52,982 nt of DNA from an uncultured Clostridia bacterium (GCA_944386165.1 CALXAA010000010.1:1-52982); one strand, 5' to 3'. Counted from the stretch's first letter, positions 34,194-43,195 are shown. Notes: generated by a model not told the origin, from the letters alone. Program-made: numbers and translations.

Positions 34194-35831
34194 TTAAAAT
34201 ATTAATAATTTTCTATTTAATTCTTCTAAAGTTGTGATTCCATCAACAACTTTTCTAATTCCATCTACTACTAATGGTTTATATTTGCCTTTTAAAGCTT
34301 GTTTTCTTATTTCAATACTTGAAGCTCCATTCATTACTAATTCTTTTATTTCATCATCTAAATCAAGAATTTCAAAAACTCCTATTCTTCCTACAAATCC
34401 TACATTATTGCATCTTTTACATCCTACAGGAGAATATGTTTTCTTTCCTTTTAAGTCAAAATTTATTCCATATCTATTTTCTATTGATTTAATAACTTTA
34501 ATTTCATCTTCTGTAAATTCTCTTTCTTTTCTACAATATGGGCATATTCTTCTAACAAGTCTTTGTGAAATAGCTGTTGAAAGAGTACTTGCTATATCAT
34601 AATCTGAAATTCCAATTTTTCTTAATCTTGTAATAACCTCTATTGCATCAATTGTGTGTATTGTTGATAATACATAATGTCCTGTTTGACCTGCTTGCAT
34701 TGCAATTTCAGCTGTTTCTTTATCTCTAATTTCTCCTACCAATATAATGTCAGGGTCTTGTCTTAAAATTGTTCTTAAGTTTCCAGCAAAAGTTGATTTT
34801 GCATCAACTTCAATTTGGTTTAATCCTTCCATACGAATTTCTACTGGGTCTTCAATTGTTGTTACATTTATATTAGGTTTATTTAAATAATCTAACATAC
34901 TATATAGAGAAGTTGTTTTACCTTCTCCTGTAGGAGCAGCTATAACTGTAATACTGTTTCTTTTGTTAATACTCCTATTTAGTTCTTCTGGTGTTCCAGG
35001 ATAACCTAAGTCAAATATACTTTTTATAGAATTATTTTTCTTTAAAAGTCTTAGTACAAATTTTTCTCCATAAACATTTCTTTGCGAAGATACACGAATA
35101 TTATAATTTTCATATATCAAAATTCTACCATCTTGTGATTCTTGTTTTTCCTGATGCATATTAGATATAGCTTTTAATCTTCCTACTACTTGTGATAATT
35201 TATCAATAGGAATTGTTGTAGCAATAAAAAGCTCACCATCAATTCTATATCTTACTCTTATTTGATCTTTTTGAGGCTCTATATGAATGTCACTTGCTCT
35301 TTGTTTCATACCATTTCTAATTATTGAATCTACTAATTCTGTTATATTAGATTCTTGTCCCATATCTTTAATATCATCTGTAGAAGAATTACCTATATTA
35401 TTTAAGATGTCATTTATAATGTCTGAATAAGTAACATATGGATCTACAATTAATCCTTTATTTAACATCAACATCTTTATTGCTTCAAATGTTCTTTTAT
35501 TTGTTGTGTCTGCAAAACAGACTTTAATTTTATCATTTTCTATATCAAAAGGAATTGCACTATATCTTTTTGCCATTTCAAGAGAAATATAATCAAGTAC
35601 ATTTAATTTTATAGATTCATCAGTTAATATTACACCTTTAACTCCAATAACTTCACCTATTGCTTGTATAAGTGCTCGAGGATCGCAAATATTCATATCT
35701 TTAATAATTTCTCCCAATTTTCTATTTGGAGATTTTTTTTGTTCTAATAAAGCTTTTCTAACATCATCTTCTGTTACAAGTCCTCTTTTTACTAGTTCGA
35801 CTCCAATTGGTTGTCTTCTTTTGAATTCCAT
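34194..35831 (-). CDS. pilB: Type IV pilus assembly ATPase PilB
   Basis: 545 aa from the ATG at 35831 (AAAGGA upstream); the frame open from 35849 would include the ribosome binding site. The N-terminal MshEN/T2SSE_N domain (IGVELVKRGLVTEDDVRKAL) is followed by the ATPase: APTGEGKTTSLYSML (Walker A, with Glu where Ser is common), ILRQDPDIILVGEIRDKETAE and GHYVLSTIHTIDA. A zinc-binding tetracysteine site is present: CPYC and CKRC. It drives pilin polymerisation. It lies 23 bp before pilT. Confidence 0.94.
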   Translation of the reverse strand: MEFKRRQPIGVELVKRGLVTEDDVRKALLEQKKSPNRKLGEIIKDMNICDPRALIQAIGEVIGVKGVILTDESIKLNVLDYISLEMAKRYSAIPFDIENDKIKVCFADTTNKRTFEAIKMLMLNKGLIVDPYVTYSDIINDILNNIGNSSTDDIKDMGQESNITELVDSIIRNGMKQRASDIHIEPQKDQIRVRYRIDGELFIATTIPIDKLSQVVGRLKAISNMHQEKQESQDGRILIYENYNIRVSSQRNVYGEKFVLRLLKKNNSIKSIFDLGYPGTPEELNRSINKRNSITVIAAPTGEGKTTSLYSMLDYLNKPNINVTTIEDPVEIRMEGLNQIEVDAKSTFAGNLRTILRQDPDIILVGEIRDKETAEIAMQAGQTGHYVLSTIHTIDAIEVITRLRKIGISDYDIASTLSTAISQRLVRRICPYCRKEREFTEDEIKVIKSIENRYGINFDLKGKKTYSPVGCKRCNNVGFVGRIGVFEILDLDDEIKELVMNGASSIEIRKQALKGKYKPLVVDGIRKVVDGITTLEELNRKLLIF

Positions 35832-35853
35832 TGTAACCATTCCTTTCATTAAG

Positions 35854-36264
35854 TTATAAAATGCTATATGTATTTATATATGATTTATTGTTAATTACTA
35901 AATCTACTCTTACATTTTTATTGTCTATATATGTAAATACACAACTATCTATATTGGAACAGATTTTTACATTATCCATATATATTGCATTGTCTAAGAA
36001 TGTATATTGATGATTTGATTTTTCAAAAATAATATATGTACCTTTTTCATCTACTTCTTTTATATAATTGTATTCCAAATTTACATCTTTTGTAAAATAT
36101 GAATTAAATTTTATGAATTCAGAATTAGATAATGTATCATCTGTAGTTACATCCATGTTCTTATAAAAATATGCAGAAATTCTTGTTACAATTGCTACAG
36201 TAGCAGTTATTGCAAGTAAATAAATAATTAATGAAACTAATGAAATTCCTTTTTCTGACTTCAT
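35854..36264 (-). CDS. Minor pilin-like protein with prepilin signal
   Basis: 136 aa from the ATG at 36264, immediately after GGAGG. MKSEKGISLVSLIIYLLAITATVAIVTRI is a prepilin leader with cleavage after KG and a hydrophobic helix; +5 is Ser rather than Glu. The remaining about 100 residues are beta-rich, with two cysteines (VKICSNIDSCVF) that could form a small disulfide loop. Size and order (next to the prepilin peptidase) suggest a ComGF- or PilX-like minor pilin. I see no close named family. Confidence 0.75.
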   Translation of the reverse strand: MKSEKGISLVSLIIYLLAITATVAIVTRISAYFYKNMDVTTDDTLSNSEFIKFNSYFTKDVNLEYNYIKEVDEKGTYIIFEKSNHQYTFLDNAIYMDNVKICSNIDSCVFTYIDNKNVRVDLVINNKSYINTYSIL

Positions 36265-36277
36265 AAATTCCTCCATT

Positions 36278-37111
36278 TTAAATAAATAAATTTATAGTAT
36301 TCATTATAAATAAAGTTATTATATTACTTACACCCAAATAAAATCCTAATGGTATCTCTTCAAATTTAATTGGTTTATTCCCATTTTTGGATTTTCTTAA
36401 ATTTTTTATGATTAAGTAAAATATAATTTCTATTAAAAAAATAATTAACACTATTGTTGATATTTTATACTCAACAAACATTGTAATCATAGTAAAAAAT
36501 ATTACTAAATTTATTATATAATTTTCTTCTGCAAATTTTCTAAGCATAAATGTGTCTGTGGTTATTAAAATAATATATACTGCTAAATATATAGCATATC
36601 TATATATACTAGTTGGCTCTATTACGTATAGATATATCATATATAAAAGAGATATGATTATTCCATATGCAAGAACCTTTTTATTAATATTTCTATATTC
36701 TTTATCTATTGCAGAAATAAGAATTACTGCAGTAAAATATAATATCATAAATGCAAATAAAATTATTTGTTGTAAATTTAATGTATAAGCATTTATTTTC
36801 AATGTATAAGCTAATAAAACAAACATAATCCCACTTAATATTTCTAATATTAAATATCTTGGTCTTATTTTTTGTTTACAATATCTACATTTTCCCCCTA
36901 GAAATATATAACTTAATATTGGCACTAAATCCAATACACCTAATTTGTGACCACAATTTGGACAATATGAATGTTTTTTTACTATATCTATATTTTTTGG
37001 TATTCTATATGTTGCTAAAGTGTAAAAACTTCCAAACATTGCACCACATACAAAGATTATTGCATATAATAATAAGTTCATTGCATTTTTTGTTAGCTTA
37101 TAAGCTAACAT
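36278..37111 (-). CDS. pilD: Prepilin peptidase PilD (A24 family), unusual second Asp motif
   Basis: 277 aa, seven or eight membrane helices. The N-terminal part has the family hallmarks GAMFGSFYTLATYRIP and the zinc-binding cysteine pairs CPNCG and CRYC (about 47-75), normally linked with N-methyltransferase activity. The first catalytic Asp is in ISAIDKEYRN (about 138); the second should be in GxGD but here reads ITTD (about 186), keeping only the Asp. The C-terminal EEIPLGFYLG is typical. The start is uncertain: AGGGGG sits very close to the ATG at 37111, and a 20-bp palindrome covers the start region. Confidence 0.85.
   Translation of the reverse strand: MLAYKLTKNAMNLLLYAIIFVCGAMFGSFYTLATYRIPKNIDIVKKHSYCPNCGHKLGVLDLVPILSYIFLGGKCRYCKQKIRPRYLILEILSGIMFVLLAYTLKINAYTLNLQQIILFAFMILYFTAVILISAIDKEYRNINKKVLAYGIIISLLYMIYLYVIEPTSIYRYAIYLAVYIILITTDTFMLRKFAEENYIINLVIFFTMITMFVEYKISTIVLIIFLIEIIFYLIIKNLRKSKNGNKPIKFEEIPLGFYLGVSNIITLFIMNTINLFI
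37091..37110. promoter_or_regulatory. Perfect 20-bp palindrome over the pilD start
   Basis: TGTTAGCTTA at 37091-37100 is mirrored by TAAGCTAACA at 37101-37110. In RNA it would fold over the first codons of pilD, next to a ribosome binding site that is already too close; in DNA it could be an operator. This is inference from symmetry only. Confidence 0.45.
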
Positions 37112-37147
37112 ACCCCCTATTTTAGTATATTAAATTTTATATTATAT

Positions 37148-37173
37148 CAGGCATATACTTAGGTATATGCCTG
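37148..37173 (-). terminator. Strong hairpin after the major pilin gene (processing site or partial terminator)
   Basis: CAGGCATATAC at 37148-37158 pairs perfectly with GTATATGCCTG at 37163-37173. There is no T run on the minus strand, so it may stabilise the pilin message or reduce read-through to pilD instead of ending transcription fully. Confidence 0.65.
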
Positions 37174-37182
37174 ATGCATTAA

Positions 37183-37782
37183 TTATTTCATAACAGTTTT
37201 TATTGGTTCTATGAATGAAACTGAGCTTTTTGTAAATACAAATTGTCCAACTAGCATTGAGTATTGGCTATCTACTGGGAATTCTGTTGATGTTGATATT
37301 GTCTGAACAGGATATGTTGTAGAAGTTGTTGGAACTCCTAAAGCAAATGTTGCATCTTTGTAAAGAATTACTAATGTATTTCCATTAAAATATAAATTGT
37401 ATTTGTCATCTTGAAGTTGATCTTTAATGCTTTCATATGTTGTTGATGGTGCATCTTTTGTTGTAGATGTTAAATCATTAACTGCTCCTGCTCCACCTAA
37501 ATCTTCTATAAGTAGTGGAACATATTCTTCTTTATATTCTGATGGTTGATGTCCAACTTCAATTGCTGTTCTTGTATTTACTTCTGCAAATACTGTATTA
37601 AATCCTGTTGTCATTCTTTCAATAACTTCTGCTTCTGAAGAACTATATCTTGACATTCTTGCTCTTGTTATAAGTCCATTGTCTCCTCCTAGAGTTGCTA
37701 TTGCAGCTCCTGCTATAATTAACATAACTACTATTGTAATAACTAATGATATTAAGGTTACACCTTTTTGATTTCTTTTCAT
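37183..37782 (-). CDS. pilA: Major type IV pilin candidate
   Basis: 199 aa. MKRNQKGVTLISLVITIVVMLIIAGAAIATLGG is a class III-type Clostridial prepilin signal (cut after KG, Ser at +5). The rest is a soluble pilin head, with Thr/Ser-rich loops and no cysteines. The C-terminus FTKSSVSFIEPIKTVMK and the segment VGHQPSEY are shared in pattern with the next pilin upstream (37811-38464), so they are paralogues. The ribosome binding site AAAGGAA and the stable hairpin downstream fit a highly expressed gene. Calling it the major pilin is inference from position and hairpin. Confidence 0.85.
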   Translation of the reverse strand: MKRNQKGVTLISLVITIVVMLIIAGAAIATLGGDNGLITRARMSRYSSSEAEVIERMTTGFNTVFAEVNTRTAIEVGHQPSEYKEEYVPLLIEDLGGAGAVNDLTSTTKDAPSTTYESIKDQLQDDKYNLYFNGNTLVILYKDATFALGVPTTSTTYPVQTISTSTEFPVDSQYSMLVGQFVFTKSSVSFIEPIKTVMK

Positions 37783-37810
37783 AATTCTTTTAATTCCTTT
37801 CTTTTTTATT

Positions 37811-38464
37811 TTAATTTATACTTTTTATTGGCTCTAAATAGTAACTTGCATCATCTGCAGTTAATCTTATTTGAGCAACTAATACTGGGAAATAGGCTAA
37901 TGTTGTATCAGATACTAAATTATTTTCTGTATCATAATATGCCATCCCATGGCAGAAAGTAGAATCTTTATAAACTATTGTTATAAATTTCTCATTTTCT
38001 ACTTCCCCATTACTTAAATATACATGATATCCATCAGTAATGTCCAAAACCTCTCCCTCATTTTTCTTAAATGTTTCAAGGTCTACTTCTGAAATTTTGT
38101 CTTTTGATTCATCAATTACGTTTTCTCCAAGCTCTGAAATTATAATATTTTTCAAATCAAAAGCAGTTCCCTTTTCTACATTATCTGTATCTATATAATA
38201 ATAGCTTGGCTGATATCCATTAACTGTTGCAACATTTACAATAACCTCACTTCTTAATTTATCAAAAGCAGATCCAATTTTACTAATTATTTCATCTTCT
38301 TTTTCTGATTCAGATAAATTTGAGGTTAATTCACTTTGATTCTCCTCATCATTATTATTTTGTTGAATTTTAAATATTATAAAAATAACAAGTTCTATTG
38401 CAACTATTATAGCAACAACAATTATTACTAATTTAATTAATGAAATACCTTTATCTTGTTTCAA
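37811..38464 (-). CDS. Second pilin, paralogue of the major pilin
   Basis: 217 aa, TTG start at 38464 behind AAAGGAGG. MKQDKGISLIKLVIIVVAIIVAIELVIFII is a prepilin signal with Lys at +5. After an acidic linker the head domain parallels PilA: NGYQPSYY against GHQPSEY, VYKDSTFCHG against LYKDATFALG, and YYLEPIKSIN against FIEPIKTVMK at the end. The pair therefore arose by duplication. It lies 28 bp upstream of pilA in the operon and may be a minor subunit or an antigenic or functional variant. Confidence 0.82.
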   Translation of the reverse strand: MKQDKGISLIKLVIIVVAIIVAIELVIFIIFKIQQNNNDEENQSELTSNLSESEKEDEIISKIGSAFDKLRSEVIVNVATVNGYQPSYYYIDTDNVEKGTAFDLKNIIISELGENVIDESKDKISEVDLETFKKNEGEVLDITDGYHVYLSNGEVENEKFITIVYKDSTFCHGMAYYDTENNLVSDTTLAYFPVLVAQIRLTADDASYYLEPIKSIN

Positions 38465-38552
38465 TAAAATATACCTCCTTTCATTAACTTAAACAATTTT
38501 GCAAATATATTTAAATTTTAATAACATAAATTATATAGAAATACTAATTTTA

Positions 38553-38987
38553 TTATTTACTATTTCCATCTTCAAACAAAGTTCCTCCACCATTATTACT
38601 TCCTGAACCACTTGAACTTCCTGAATTTCCTACAGATTCGCCAGAAGTATCTTCTCCTGGTGTTGTATTTATATCTCCAGAAACTTCTTCTTCTTCATTA
38701 GTAATTGGTGCAAATGGATTTGCTCTACCAGGGTTATATTGATCTGTTTTTTCAAACCCTTCCAAGTCACTGGCTGTTATTTCATATGTTTTTATAATTA
38801 AATCTGAACTATTATCTACTTCAGAATTCACTTCACTTTTTATTTCTTCACTAGCTTGGTATGTGACTTTTTCAGGTAGTACTTTGTTATTTGGAATAAA
38901 ATTGTAAAACATTACACTTAATAATAATATTACAGCTAAACAAACTAATAATGAAATTATAATTTCTCTTATAATCGTTTTTCCCAT
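38553..38987 (-). CDS. PilP-like pilus assembly lipoprotein analogue
   Basis: 144 aa. One N-terminal membrane helix (about 9-31), a Glu/Ser-rich stretch, then GFEKTDQYNPGRANPFAPI (about 77-95), which resembles the NPF-containing motif of PilP and GspC proteins, and a Gly/Ser/Asn-rich low-complexity tail. It has no lipobox, so it is membrane-anchored by its helix. It follows PilO by 57 bp, the place where PilP stands in other pil operons. The ribosome binding site is AAAGGAG. The assignment rests on position and the short motif. Confidence 0.62.
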   Translation of the reverse strand: MGKTIIREIIISLLVCLAVILLLSVMFYNFIPNNKVLPEKVTYQASEEIKSEVNSEVDNSSDLIIKTYEITASDLEGFEKTDQYNPGRANPFAPITNEEEEVSGDINTTPGEDTSGESVGNSGSSSGSGSNNGGGTLFEDGNSK

Positions 38988-39044
38988 AATGTCTCCTTTC
39001 TCAATTTAATTTACATTTTTTAGCTTATTATACTATTAGTATTT

Positions 39045-39842
39045 TTAGTTTCCACTAGTACTTTCAGTTGTGTTATCAGTACTTTGTGTTGCCTGTTGTG
39101 TATTTGTACTTTCTGTACTATTATTAGTTGTTTCACCATCTGTTGCTTCGCCATCTGTTGAATCTTCAGTAGTTGGATCAACTATATTTAGCCTTATGTC
39201 TTTACATACAAATGTTGCAGTTAAATCATAACTTGTTACATTTTCCTGTACTGGCACACTTTCAGTGTTTTGGGCAGAGGTTGATTCTGTATTGTTTGTT
39301 TCTGTTTCTGTAATTTGTTCAGTAGAAACTAATTTAAAATTTTCAATTTTAAATACTAATGTATTATCTCTTTGAATGTCATATAAAAAATCTGCAATTT
39401 GTATATATTCTCCTACAACAGTGAAATTTAAATCATATGTTTTTGCAACACTGTTGTTTACCGTAATCTCCATTTTTAGGTCAACACCTTGTTTGTCAGC
39501 ATAATTTCCAAGAGTTATCCAAATTTTTTCGATTTCATATTCTTGAATTTTACTTAATGGTATACCATTTTCATCTACACCTAACTGTAGTAACTGCTGA
39601 TAACTTTCTTTTTCTGACATTAATGTTTTATAAGCCTGTTGTTGTGTTTTTAATGCTTCTATATATTTAACATCTTTTTGCTCTATTGCATCTGCTATCT
39701 GGTCTTCTAAATCTGCATTTGCCTCTACTATTGAAAAATAACTACTTATTGTTATTATTCCAAGATCTACTCCTTTAAAAACAATAAAAACAGCTAATAT
39801 TAACAATAAAACTACTACTAAATATAAAACTAATCTTCTCAT
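39045..39842 (-). CDS. pilO: PilO-like pilus alignment protein
   Basis: 265 aa. One N-terminal membrane helix (about 5-25), a coiled coil (about 38-80), a ferredoxin-like PilO domain (about 90-175, VVGEYIQIADFLYDIQRDNTLVFKIENFKLV), and a Thr/Ser/Asn-rich C-terminal tail. PilO pairs with PilN to form the ring that links the cytoplasmic PilM to the outer parts. Its start overlaps the PilM-PilN stop by 4 bp (ATGA), so the two are translationally coupled. Confidence 0.85.
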   Translation of the reverse strand: MRRLVLYLVVVLLLILAVFIVFKGVDLGIITISSYFSIVEANADLEDQIADAIEQKDVKYIEALKTQQQAYKTLMSEKESYQQLLQLGVDENGIPLSKIQEYEIEKIWITLGNYADKQGVDLKMEITVNNSVAKTYDLNFTVVGEYIQIADFLYDIQRDNTLVFKIENFKLVSTEQITETETNNTESTSAQNTESVPVQENVTSYDLTATFVCKDIRLNIVDPTTEDSTDGEATDGETTNNSTESTNTQQATQSTDNTTESTSGN

Positions 39843-41467
39843 GGTAAATCACCTTCTATCGTTACAGTTACATATTCCCCTTGTTTAATTCCACTTCCAG
39901 AAACAACATTTTGCAAAATACCATTTACTTGTAATTTTCTTTTAAAGAATCCTAATCCTTGATATTTTGGAGATTGTGCTTCAATTACTATATGTTTTCC
40001 TGTAGGATTTGAAATTGAAGTAATTTGAACAGTTTCATCTATAACAGTCATAATTTGATTTAATAAATTTGGTATTAAATCTCTATTTTCATTCACTTCA
40101 CTAATTTTGTCATTTATTGTATTTAATTGTTCAATTAGTGTTGAATATTCTGTTGCTTTACTATTTAATTTGCTAGTGTCTGTTGTAACTTTTGTAATTT
40201 CATTTTTTATAGATGCTGTTAATGATTTTACTTCAACTTCTTTATCTTCTATTTGTTTTAACAGTAAATTAGAAAATACAATATAGACAATAATAAAAAT
40301 AAGTATTGATATACATAATCTTAAAATTGAAATTTCAGTTTTAGACATTTCTGTTTTAAAGCTATCCATATTCAATTTTAGAGAACGGTTTGAACCACCT
40401 GCTTTTTTCTGTTTTGGAAATAAATCAATACTAACATTAAGTTTGTCTTTTAGTTGTAGTTGCTTAAAATTTATTCCATTTATTGAAGGTGCAATTCCTT
40501 GTAAAGCTAAAGATATTGCAGAATTTACGTCAACATATTCTTTAACATTAACATCTTTATAGCTACTTTGGATAAAATATGGCTTTAAAATTTCACATTT
40601 TATATCTCCCAAGTATTCTTGGAAGTATAAATCAATATTATTTATATTTGAAAGAGTTCCTGTAATATAAATTCTACTTATTTTATCAAGTCCATCATTA
40701 ATTAATTGTTGTACTGCCCCAACAATATTATATATTGTTGGCATAATTTCTTCTAAGTATTTATCTCCTTCACTTTCCACTTCTGGAAAAGATTGAGTAT
40801 CACTTGTATATATAGTTGTATTACGCAAAATATCGTAAGCTTTTGCATATGAATCTTCTTGTTGATTTATCTTATCAAGAATTTCATTGCTTCCAAAGTC
40901 GAAAATTTGTATATCTCCAACAGATTTTCCATATAAAGTTGTAACTGTTGTTTTATCTTCTAAATTTACAATCATTACATTTTCTGAGTCATCAATTTTT
41001 ATTAAATTTGGCAAAATCATTGGAAGTGGTGAAATTGATTCTAATTTCTGGCCATTAAACATATCTTTTGTTTTATTTAGATCTACTTTGTTTTCTGACA
41101 CATTAATAACTTTAATTTTTTCAATTTCATTAACATCATCAATAAAAGCATATCTTATTTCAAAAGAATTGGCATTATATCCCTTCTCTGTACAATATGC
41201 TTCAAATTCTAATTTTACTGCTTTTTCTAAGTCTTTTTTGCTTAATTGTGCAAACATACTAAAGAACTGATATAATTCATCAGTTAAATTTACACTTATT
41301 GGAATATTGTTACTATTAGTTTCTTGCACAATTTGGTCTATTGCTTTAGAAATATCAGTATAGAATTTAATGCCAAAAGCTTCCAATTTAACATTGTCTT
41401 TTTCTTTTGAGACTTTTGCATATTTAATTAAATCTTTACCAATGTATAAACCTAAATTTTCAGCCAT
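39839..41467 (-). CDS. PilM-PilN fusion protein
   Basis: 542 aa. Residues 1 to about 330 form a PilM-type actin-like domain (MAENLGLYIGKDLIKYAKVSKEK, DIQIFDFGSNEILDKI, IYITGTLSNINNIDLYFQ, and the late SAISLALQG). A basic linker leads to a membrane helix (about 374-397, ISILRLCISILIFIIVYIVF), a coiled coil and a PilN domain (about 400-542, ENRDLIPNLLNQIMTVI). In most species pilM and pilN are separate genes; here they are one polypeptide, fixing their 1:1 ratio and linking cytoplasmic ring to membrane ring. The ribosome binding site is GAGGAG. It is the first gene of the operon. Confidence 0.88.
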   Translation of the reverse strand: MAENLGLYIGKDLIKYAKVSKEKDNVKLEAFGIKFYTDISKAIDQIVQETNSNNIPISVNLTDELYQFFSMFAQLSKKDLEKAVKLEFEAYCTEKGYNANSFEIRYAFIDDVNEIEKIKVINVSENKVDLNKTKDMFNGQKLESISPLPMILPNLIKIDDSENVMIVNLEDKTTVTTLYGKSVGDIQIFDFGSNEILDKINQQEDSYAKAYDILRNTTIYTSDTQSFPEVESEGDKYLEEIMPTIYNIVGAVQQLINDGLDKISRIYITGTLSNINNIDLYFQEYLGDIKCEILKPYFIQSSYKDVNVKEYVDVNSAISLALQGIAPSINGINFKQLQLKDKLNVSIDLFPKQKKAGGSNRSLKLNMDSFKTEMSKTEISILRLCISILIFIIVYIVFSNLLLKQIEDKEVEVKSLTASIKNEITKVTTDTSKLNSKATEYSTLIEQLNTINDKISEVNENRDLIPNLLNQIMTVIDETVQITSISNPTGKHIVIEAQSPKYQGLGFFKRKLQVNGILQNVVSGSGIKQGEYVTVTIEGDLP

Positions 41468-41502
41468 TTTATTCTCCTCGATATTTTTTTACGTTTACTA
41501 TA

Positions 41503-41530
41503 ATTCTACCTTTTTTACGCCAAAAGTCAA
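41503..41530 (-). promoter_or_regulatory. Promoter of the pilus operon
   Basis: On the minus strand TTGACT (41530-41525), a 16-bp spacer and TAGAAT (41508-41503), about 36 bp upstream of the first start codon. Confidence 0.55.
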
Positions 41531-41611
41531 TATATTTCGATAAAATGTAATATTATTGTTTAATTTGTAATATTTTTGTAATATTTTTGTAATAAAAATT
41601 TAACAAAATTT

Positions 41612-41641
41612 TGTATACTTGTATTTTTATTGGAAATAATA
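41612..41641 (+). promoter_or_regulatory. Candidate forespore (sigma-G-like) promoter for spoVA
   Basis: TGTATA at 41612-41617 and AATAATA at 41635-41641 with a 17-bp gap resemble the sigma-G pattern (TGMATA, about 18 bp, CATAMTA). SpoVA operons are known sigma-G targets. The match is imperfect. Confidence 0.4.
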
Positions 41642-41671
41642 GTAAAAAATTCTATTAGATTGGAGGTCATT

Positions 41672-42136
41672 ATGAAACCATTAGATTCAAAAAAAGATTA
41701 CCAAAATTATGTCGAAAAAAAATCACCAAATTCCCCTATTTTAAAAAATTGTTTCAATGCTTTTTGGGTAGGTGGATTAATATGTTCAATTGGTCAAATT
41801 ATATTGTTCATATGTAAAAATAGAGGTATTTCTCAAGATATTTCTGGAACTGTTGTTTCAATTATTTTAATTGGTATTAGTGCTTTCTTAACAGGTCTTA
41901 ATATTTTTAATAAAATTGGAAAATTCGCAGGTGCTGGTTCATTAATTCCGATCACTGGTTTTGCTAACTCCATAGTTTCTCCTTCAATGGAATATAAGTC
42001 AGAAGGATATGTTATGGGTGTTGGAGGAAAAATGTTTACAGTTGCTGGTCCTGTTCTTGTTTTTGGGATTTCTACATCTATTATTGTTGGTATAATTTAT
42101 TTAATTTTTAATACACAATCAATTACACTTGTTTAA
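41672..42136 (+). CDS. spoVAC: SpoVAC, dipicolinic acid channel component
   Basis: 154 aa from the ATG at 41672, set by TTGGAGG just upstream; the frame from 41630 is too early. Four membrane helices; FWVGGLICSIGQ, then GKFAGAGSLIPITGFANSI and EYKSEGYVMGVGGKMFTVAGPV are the family signature. SpoVAC in the inner spore membrane is implicated in moving calcium-dipicolinate into the forespore and out on germination. It is first in a three-gene operon; SpoVAA, SpoVAB and SpoVAF are absent, as in many Clostridia. Confidence 0.95.
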   Translation: MKPLDSKKDYQNYVEKKSPNSPILKNCFNAFWVGGLICSIGQIILFICKNRGISQDISGTVVSIILIGISAFLTGLNIFNKIGKFAGAGSLIPITGFANSIVSPSMEYKSEGYVMGVGGKMFTVAGPVLVFGISTSIIVGIIYLIFNTQSITLV

Positions 42137-42153
42137 ATAAAAAGGAGGTATTT

Positions 42154-43155
42154 ATGGAAAAATTAGGAAAACAAACTATCAAATTTAATACACCACCTGT
42201 TATTATAAGTACTGCTTCTATAGTTGGTCCTAAAGAATCAAATGGTCCACTTTCACAATATTTTGATCAATGTTTAGAAGATGAATTTTGGGGAGAAAAA
42301 ACTTGGGAAAAATCTGAAAGTAAAATTATAAAAGAAACTGTTTTAATGTGTATTTCTAAATCAGGTATTCCTTCATCAGATATAGATTATTGTTTTGCTG
42401 GAGATTTATTAAATCAGTGCATTTCTTCTAGTTTTGGACTAAGAGAATTGAACATTCCCTTTTTAGGAATTTTTGGAGCTTGTTCAACATTTGTTGAGGG
42501 GTTAAGTTTAGGGGCCATAATTGTAGAGGCTTGTGCCAAACATGCTTTATGTGCCGCTTCAAGTCATTTTTGTAGTGCAGAAAAGCAATTTAGATTTCCA
42601 TTAGAACTTGGAAATCAACGTCCTCCAACTTCACAATGGACTGTTACTGGTGCAGGTAGTGCAATCTTATCTAAAACAGGTGAAGGCCCTTTTATAACTC
42701 ATATTACTAGTGGAAAAATTGTTGATATGGGAATTAAAGATGCTAATAATATGGGTGCTGCAATGGCACCAGCCGCATTAGATACATTAATTTGCCATTT
42801 TAATGATACAGGTCGCTCACCAAATTATTATGATGCAATTATTACTGGAGATTTAGGATATATTGGAAAAGAAATTTTAATTGAACTTGCTGAAGATAAA
42901 GGTTTTAACATAAAAGCAAATTATAATGATTGTGGTGTTATGATTTTTGATAAGGAAAAACAAGATACTCATTCTGGAGGAAGTGGCTGTGGTTGTTGTG
43001 CTACTGTATTTTCTGGATATTTCTTTAAACAATTTAAAGAGAGAAAAATAAAAAGATTATTATTAATAGCAACAGGTGCATTAATGAATTCAACTTCTTC
43101 TCAACAGGGTGAATCAATTCCTGGAATTGCACACGCAATTAGTATAGAAATATAA
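42154..43155 (+). CDS. spoVAD: SpoVAD, dipicolinic acid-binding protein
   Basis: 333 aa, thiolase-like fold. KLGKQTIKFNTPPVIISTASIVGPKE at the start, GIFGACSTFVEGLSLGA (the thiolase-type Cys region) and SSHFCSAEKQFRFPLELGNQRPPTSQWTVTGAG are diagnostic. SpoVAD binds dipicolinic acid and sits on the inner spore membrane with SpoVAC and SpoVAE. The ribosome binding site is AAGGAGG; spoVAC ends 17 bp upstream. Confidence 0.96.
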   Translation: MEKLGKQTIKFNTPPVIISTASIVGPKESNGPLSQYFDQCLEDEFWGEKTWEKSESKIIKETVLMCISKSGIPSSDIDYCFAGDLLNQCISSSFGLRELNIPFLGIFGACSTFVEGLSLGAIIVEACAKHALCAASSHFCSAEKQFRFPLELGNQRPPTSQWTVTGAGSAILSKTGEGPFITHITSGKIVDMGIKDANNMGAAMAPAALDTLICHFNDTGRSPNYYDAIITGDLGYIGKEILIELAEDKGFNIKANYNDCGVMIFDKEKQDTHSGGSGCGCCATVFSGYFFKQFKERKIKRLLLIATGALMNSTSSQQGESIPGIAHAISIEI

Positions 43156-43195
43156 CATGCTAAACAATGGTATATTAGGAAAGGATTGTGATTTT

